Shown in pieces: positions 6,426 through 9,949 of a stretch of DNA of 9,949 nucleotides. A model generated the notes under the pieces. It worked only from the letters and a program-made list of their open reading frames with translations, did no database searches and had not been told where the DNA came from. Source of the DNA: Comamonadaceae bacterium (GTDB lineage: Bacteria > Pseudomonadota > Gammaproteobacteria > Burkholderiales > Burkholderiaceae_C); contig JAIXXW010000340.1 of NCBI GenBank assembly GCA_027490555.1, forward strand, positions 1-9,949, read 5' to 3'. The position numbers and the translations under genes are program-made. Each line of letters begins with the position of its first letter. Within the stretch, counting starts at the first letter, position 1.

Positions 6426-7235
6426 ATGAGCCGCATCGACGCCACCCTTTCCGCCTTGAAGGCCCAAGGCCGCAAAGCCCTGATCCCCTATGTCACAGCA
6501 GGTTTCCCCCTGGCCGACAGCACCGTGTCCCTGATGCACGCCATGGCCGCCGCCGGGGCCGACATCATCGAGCTGGGGGTGCCGTTTTCCGACCCCTCGG
6601 CCGACGGCCCCGTCATCCAGAAAGCCGGCGACAAAGCCCTGGCTTTGGGCATTGGCACCGTGCAGGTGCTGGCCATGGTGCGCGAATTCCGCCAGACCAA
6701 CCCGCACACCCCGGTGGTGCTGATGGGCTATGCCAACCCGGTCGAGCGCTACGACCAGAAGCACGGCGCGGACAGCTTCATCCGCGACGCCGCGGCCGCC
6801 GGCGTGGACGGTGTGCTGATCGTCGACTACCCGCCCGAAGAATGTGTGGAATTTGCCGCCAAGCTGCGCGCCCACAGCATGGACCTGATCTTTTTGCTGG
6901 CCCCCACCAGCACCGACGAGCGCATGCGGCAAGTGGCCCAGGTGGCCAGTGGCTATGTGTATTACGTGTCGCTCAAGGGTGTGACCGGTTCAGGCGCCCT
7001 CGACACCGACGCGGTCGAGGCCATGCTGCCGCGCATCCGCCAGCATGTCAGCGTGCCCGTGGGCGTGGGCTTTGGCATCCGCGATGCGGCCACTGCCCAG
7101 GCCATCGGCCGCGTGGCCGATGCCGTGGTCATTGGCTCGCGCCTGATCCAGCTCATCGACGCGGCCCCCAGCGGTCAGGTCGATGCCGTGGCCTCGGACT
7201 TTTTGCGTGGCATCCGCCAGGCCCTGGACGCTTGA
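6426..7235 (+). CDS. trpA: Tryptophan synthase alpha subunit
   Basis: Cleaves indole-3-glycerol phosphate to indole and glyceraldehyde 3-phosphate and passes indole to TrpB. The 269-residue TIM-barrel protein has the canonical catalytic pair at the usual numbers: Glu49 in DIIELGVPFSDP and Asp60 in SADGP. The phosphate-binding end GFGIRDAATA and the loop GVTGSGA are present. The ATG at 6426 lies 8 bases after the trpB stop; upstream in-frame sequence belongs to another frame of trpB. Start choice is supported by the N-terminal match (SRIDATLSALKAQGRKALIPYVTAG region). Confidence 0.98.
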   Translation: MSRIDATLSALKAQGRKALIPYVTAGFPLADSTVSLMHAMAAAGADIIELGVPFSDPSADGPVIQKAGDKALALGIGTVQVLAMVREFRQTNPHTPVVLMGYANPVERYDQKHGADSFIRDAAAAGVDGVLIVDYPPEECVEFAAKLRAHSMDLIFLLAPTSTDERMRQVAQVASGYVYYVSLKGVTGSGALDTDAVEAMLPRIRQHVSVPVGVGFGIRDAATAQAIGRVADAVVIGSRLIQLIDAAPSGQVDAVASDFLRGIRQALDA

Positions 7236-7278
7236 TCCAAGCGGCCAAAGTTTCAAGGATAATTCGGCGCACAAGGAG
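7232..7278 (+). promoter_or_regulatory. accD ribosome binding site and weak candidate promoter
   Basis: AAGGAG at 7273-7278 is the strongest Shine-Dalgarno sequence in the window and lies 8 bases before the accD ATG. GATAAT at 7258-7263 could be a -10 box with TTGATC at 7232-7237, overlapping the trpA stop, but the 20-base spacer is long. accD may thus have its own promoter in addition to readthrough from trp genes. Confidence 0.35.
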
Positions 7279-7286
7279 ATCACCCC

Positions 7287-8159
7287 ATGAGTTGGCTTGA
7301 AAAACTGCTCCCGCCCAAGATTCAGCACACCGACCCGGCCGAACGCCGCACGGTGCCCGAAGGCTTGTGGGTCAAGTGCCCCAGCTGCGAGACGGTGCTC
7401 TACAAAACCGACCTGGAAGAAAACCAGAATGTCTGCCCCGGCTGCGCGCACCACCTGCGCATCGGTGCCCGCGCCCGGCTGAACGCCTTTCTGGACGGTG
7501 AAGGCCGCTATGAAATTGGCCAGGAAGTGCTGCCGGTGGACGGCCTGAAGTTCAAGGACAGCCGCAAATACCCCGAGCGCCTGAAAGAGGCCATGGACAA
7601 CACCGGCGAAACCGATGCCCTGGTGGTCATGGGCGGTGCGGTGCACAGCATCAACCTGGTGGCCGCCTGCTTCGAATTCGATTTCATGGGCGGCTCGATG
7701 GGCTCGGTGGTGGGCGAGCGCTTTGTGCGCGGCGTGGAGACCGCGATCGCGCAAAAAGTGCCTTTTGTGTGTTTCACGGCCACAGGGGGTGCCCGCATGC
7801 AGGAAGGGCTGCTGTCCCTCATGCAAATGGCCAAGACCAACGCCGCCTTGACCCGCCTGGCCAAAAAAGGGCTGCCCTACATCAGCGTGCTGACCGACCC
7901 GACCATGGGCGGCGTGTCAGCCGGTTTTGCCTTTTTGGGCGATGTGGTGATTGCCGAGCCCAAAGCCCTGATCGGCTTTGCCGGGCCCCGCGTGATCGAG
8001 AGCACGGTGCGTGTGACCTTGCCCGAAGGCTTCCAGCGAGCCGAGTTTTTGCAGGCCAAGGGCGCGGTGGACTTCATTTGCGACCGCCGCGAACTGCGCA
8101 AAACCATCGCCAGCACCCTGGCCATGCTGCAGCGCCAGCCTGCCGATGCGGTGAGCTGA
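7287..8159 (+). CDS. accD: Acetyl-CoA carboxylase carboxyltransferase subunit beta
   Basis: Beta half of the carboxyltransferase that, with AccA, moves the carboxyl group from carboxybiotin-BCCP to acetyl-CoA, giving malonyl-CoA, the committed step of fatty acid synthesis. The product is 290 residues (304 in E. coli). An N-terminal zinc ribbon has Cys31, Cys34, Cys50 and Cys53. The crotonase-fold core shows GGSMGSVVGERF (135-146), GGARMQEG (167-174), GGVSAGFAF (208-216) and GFAGPRVIE (230-238). A strong AAGGAG supports the start. accD next to trpA is a common order in proteobacteria. The next gene is convergent with only 8 bp between stops, so this is the last gene of the rightward block; no clear terminator was seen. 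Confidence 0.97.
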   Translation: MSWLEKLLPPKIQHTDPAERRTVPEGLWVKCPSCETVLYKTDLEENQNVCPGCAHHLRIGARARLNAFLDGEGRYEIGQEVLPVDGLKFKDSRKYPERLKEAMDNTGETDALVVMGGAVHSINLVAACFEFDFMGGSMGSVVGERFVRGVETAIAQKVPFVCFTATGGARMQEGLLSLMQMAKTNAALTRLAKKGLPYISVLTDPTMGGVSAGFAFLGDVVIAEPKALIGFAGPRVIESTVRVTLPEGFQRAEFLQAKGAVDFICDRRELRKTIASTLAMLQRQPADAVS

Positions 8160-8167
8160 GGCCAGCT

Positions 8168-8716
8168 TCAGCGCAGACCTGGCATTTGCAGGTTCATCAG
8201 CAGCAGGCTCAGCACCTGCAGGGCCACCAGCAGCACCAGCGGGGACAAGTCTACGCCGCCGATGAGCGGCACCCAACGCCGAAAAGGTCGCAAAACCGGT
8301 TCGGCCAAACGCGCGACCAGCTCGTACACCGGCGAGCCAGGGTTGATCCAGGACATCAGCGCATACACCAGCACCAGGGCGCTCAGGCCTGAGACCACCA
8401 GCTGCAGCAGGCTCAGCACGCTGTACCAGGGCAACAACACCCAAGGCGCTGTGGCCCCCGAAAGGGTCCACAACACACCCACCTGTGCCAATTTGATCAG
8501 CCAAGCCCCCACCAGGCTGGACAGGTCCCAGGTGGACCAGGCCGGGATCACTTTGCGCAAGGGCAGCACCAGCCAGTCGGTCAGGGCAAACACAAACCGC
8601 CCCATGGGCTGGTGAAAGGAAATGCGCTGGCGCTGCATCACCAGGCGCAGCAAACAGGTGCCCGCCAGCAAGCCCGCCACCACATCCAACACCAAGCTGA
8701 TCATCTGGAACCACAT
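8168..8716 (-). CDS. YggT-family integral membrane protein
   Basis: Inner-membrane protein of 182 residues with two copies of the YggT (YlmG/CCB3-type) unit. Each copy has a basic proline motif: LTDWLVLPLRKVIP at about residues 45-58 and LAEPVLRPFRRWVP at 137-150. Hydrophobic segments lie at about 5-26, 66-84, 92-122 and 156-175. Relatives have been linked to osmotic stress tolerance in enteric bacteria and to membrane cofactor or division functions elsewhere; the role here is not established. The ATG at 8716 has AGGAG (8729-8725 on the minus strand) 8 bases upstream. It is usual to find yggT near proC and a yggS-type gene; neither is in this window. Confidence 0.9.
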   Translation of the reverse strand: MWFQMISLVLDVVAGLLAGTCLLRLVMQRQRISFHQPMGRFVFALTDWLVLPLRKVIPAWSTWDLSSLVGAWLIKLAQVGVLWTLSGATAPWVLLPWYSVLSLLQLVVSGLSALVLVYALMSWINPGSPVYELVARLAEPVLRPFRRWVPLIGGVDLSPLVLLVALQVLSLLLMNLQMPGLR

Positions 8717-8737
8717 CGCTTTGTCTCCTGCTCGTGC

Positions 8738-8745
8738 GATGATAC
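8738..8745. promoter_or_regulatory. Candidate back-to-back -10 boxes between yggT-family gene and LON gene
   Basis: The same bases read GATGAT (8738-8743) on the plus strand, four of six matches to the consensus, and TATCAT (8744-8739) on the minus strand, five of six. The minus reading would start transcription near 8732 and give the yggT-family gene a short leader containing AGGAG. The plus reading would place the start exactly at A8750 of the LON gene ATG. No good -35 boxes were found on either side. Confidence 0.35.
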
Positions 8746-8749
8746 CCAG

Positions 8750-9406
8750 ATGCCCGATCGCGACGCCTCATCCCCATCCGCCTTGACCGAATTGCCGCTT
8801 TTCCCACTGGGCACGGTGCTGTTTCCCGGGGCTTTGTTGCCCCTGCAACTGTTTGAATTGCGTTACCTGCAGATGATCGGCGAGTGCGAACGCCAGGGCA
8901 CAGGCTTTGGCGTGGTCACGCTGACCCAAGGCCGCGAAGTGCACCAGCCCGGCGCGGTGGCCGAACGGTTTGAGCCCGTGGGCACCCGGGTGCAGATCGA
9001 ACGGATCGAGCGGCCCCAGCCCGGACTGGTCATGGTCTGGTGCCGGGGCGTGGACAAGTTCCACATCGACGCCACCCAGCAGCGCAGCGACGGCCTCTGG
9101 CTGGGTCGGGTGCAAACCCTGCCACCTGAGCCCGCCGTGCAAGTGCCTCCCGACCTGCAGCACCTGTCGACGCAAATGCTGCAAGCCTTGACCCAGCTGA
9201 GCGCCCAGCCCAGCGTGGTGCCGCACTGGCCCGAGGCCTGGCGGCTGCAGGACTGCAGCTGGCTGTCCCACCGCTGGGGCGAACTGCTGCCCCTGCCCTT
9301 GCAGATGAAATACCGCCTGTTTGCCCTGCAAGAGCCGCTGCTGCGGCTGGAGCTGGTGGGCGACATGGTGGCCCCTGCCGGCGAGCAACCGCCCGCAAAC
9401 TCTTAA
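8750..9406 (+). CDS. LON substrate-binding-domain protein (no protease domain)
   Basis: A 218-residue cytoplasmic protein made mainly of the N-terminal LON domain found in Lon proteases, without the ATPase or peptidase parts. The signature LPLFPLGTVLFPGALLPLQLFELRY spans about residues 15-39, followed by the GFGVV and VGTRVQIERIE strands. Such stand-alone proteins are widespread in proteobacteria; a role in substrate or protein binding is inferred from the domain and is not experimentally settled. The ATG at 8750 is chosen because family similarity starts just after it and the upstream in-frame codons lie within the opposite-strand gene. There is no Shine-Dalgarno sequence, so the message may be leaderless. 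The stop overlaps a likely -10 box for lysS. Confidence 0.88.
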   Translation: MPDRDASSPSALTELPLFPLGTVLFPGALLPLQLFELRYLQMIGECERQGTGFGVVTLTQGREVHQPGAVAERFEPVGTRVQIERIERPQPGLVMVWCRGVDKFHIDATQQRSDGLWLGRVQTLPPEPAVQVPPDLQHLSTQMLQALTQLSAQPSVVPHWPEAWRLQDCSWLSHRWGELLPLPLQMKYRLFALQEPLLRLELVGDMVAPAGEQPPANS

Positions 9407-9409
9407 AAT
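9404..9409 (+). promoter_or_regulatory. Candidate -10 box (TAAAAT) for lysS
   Basis: TAAAAT matches the -10 consensus at five of six positions and contains the TAA stop of the preceding gene. Transcription would start near 9416, giving a 5' leader of about 76 bases. No convincing -35 box lies 16-18 bases upstream. Confidence 0.4.
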
Positions 9410-9425
9410 AGCGGGTTTTGCGCTC

Positions 9426-9468
9426 GCGCGCAGCCCACAACCCCGGATCGGGCGGCCCCACTGCGCGC
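9426..9468 (+). promoter_or_regulatory. Hairpin in the lysS 5' leader
   Basis: GCGCGCAG (9426-9433) pairs perfectly with CTGCGCGC (9461-9468), and within the 27-base loop CCCG (9442-9445) can pair with CGGG (9449-9452). No T run follows. It may be structural or regulatory in the lysS leader; high GC content weakens the case. Confidence 0.35.
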
Positions 9469-9491
9469 CGCGGTCCCCAATGCACCTTGCC

Positions 9492-9949
9492 ATGTCCGAC
9501 ACGACTGCCCCCGCCGCTCCCGCTACCCCCGCCGCTTTGGCACAGGATGAAAACCAGTTGATCGCCGAGCGCCGCGACAAGCTCAAGGCCATGCGCCAGG
9601 CCCAAGCCGAGGGCAAGGGTGTGGCGTTTCCCAACGACTTCAAGCCCGAGCACCATGCGGCCAACCTGCACCAGGCCCATGGCGAAAAAACTGCGGAAGA
9701 ACTCAGCGGTGAAGGCGTGGCCAAAACCATGGCCAAGGTCGCTGGCCGCATGATGCTCAAGCGGGTGATGGGCAAGGCCAGCTTCGCCACCTTGCAAGAC
9801 GGCACCGGCCGCATCCAGGTCTATGTGACCCGCGACGATGTGGGCGAAGACCTGTACGCCCTCTTCAAACACTGGGACCTGGGCGACATCGTGGGCGTGG
9901 AAGGCCACTTGTTCAAGACCCGCACCGGCGAGCTGTCGATCCATGCCAC
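9492..9949 (+). CDS. lysS: Lysyl-tRNA synthetase, class II (partial, 3' end beyond the right edge)
   Basis: Charges tRNA-Lys with lysine. Only the first 152 residues are present, of about 500. A short Ala/Pro-rich N-terminus leads into ENQLIAERRDKLKAMRQ, then VAFPNDFKPEH (45-55). The OB-fold anticodon-binding domain begins near residue 84 with GRMMLKRVMGKASFATLQDG and continues to LGDIVGVEGHLFKTRTGELS. The class II catalytic motifs are outside the window. Two in-frame ATG codons exist, 9480 and 9492; the second (MSDTTAP) is preferred by family similarity, but neither has a clear Shine-Dalgarno sequence. Confidence 0.95.
   Translation, partial: MSDTTAPAAPATPAALAQDENQLIAERRDKLKAMRQAQAEGKGVAFPNDFKPEHHAANLHQAHGEKTAEELSGEGVAKTMAKVAGRMMLKRVMGKASFATLQDGTGRIQVYVTRDDVGEDLYALFKHWDLGDIVGVEGHLFKTRTGELSIHA

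Noticed and set aside
8156..8172. Bidirectional terminator between accD and the yggT-family gene
   Set aside because: Only 8 bp separate the stops, and no hairpin with a T run was found there.

Overview
The window looks like a chromosomal core segment of a high-GC betaproteobacterium, most likely Burkholderiales and close to Comamonadaceae. The basis is protein-level resemblance of Asd, TrpB, TrpA, AccD and LysS to that group, the truA-trpF-trpB-trpA-accD gene order, and the base composition. No IS elements, tRNA or rRNA genes, CRISPR arrays or phage genes were seen.

Layout. Positions 1-2064, minus strand: a two-gene unit with a BASS-family (bile acid:sodium symporter type) membrane transporter followed, with a 20-bp overlap, by an N-acyl-D-amino-acid-deacylase-type amidohydrolase that runs off the left edge. 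Positions 2065-2376: a divergent regulatory region with promoter candidates in both directions, a 7-bp perfect dyad, and a 33-codon reading frame rich in threonine codons placed just before asd. Positions 2377-8159, plus strand: asd, truA, trpF, trpB, trpA and accD, tightly packed and probably at least partly co-transcribed. Positions 8168-8716, minus strand: a YggT-family membrane protein, convergent with accD. From 8750, plus strand: a stand-alone LON substrate-binding-domain protein, then the first 152 codons of lysS.

Function. The central block joins aspartate-family amino acid synthesis (Asd), tRNA pseudouridylation (TruA), the last steps of tryptophan synthesis (TrpF, TrpB, TrpA) and the carboxyltransferase beta subunit of acetyl-CoA carboxylase (AccD). 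The left unit could import an organic acid or acylated compound and hydrolyse it, but its substrate cannot be read from the sequence.

The best candidate for something undescribed is the asd leader. A -10 box lies 8 bases before an ATG that could itself be the transcription start. The encoded short peptide ends in VTSTKTTTIKG (Thr, Lys and Ile, all end products of the Asd pathway). The Thr codons can pair with one of several mutually exclusive downstream hairpins before asd. This resembles a thr-operon-type attenuator attached to asd, possibly read from a leaderless mRNA. The polarity of the switch could not be settled by eye.
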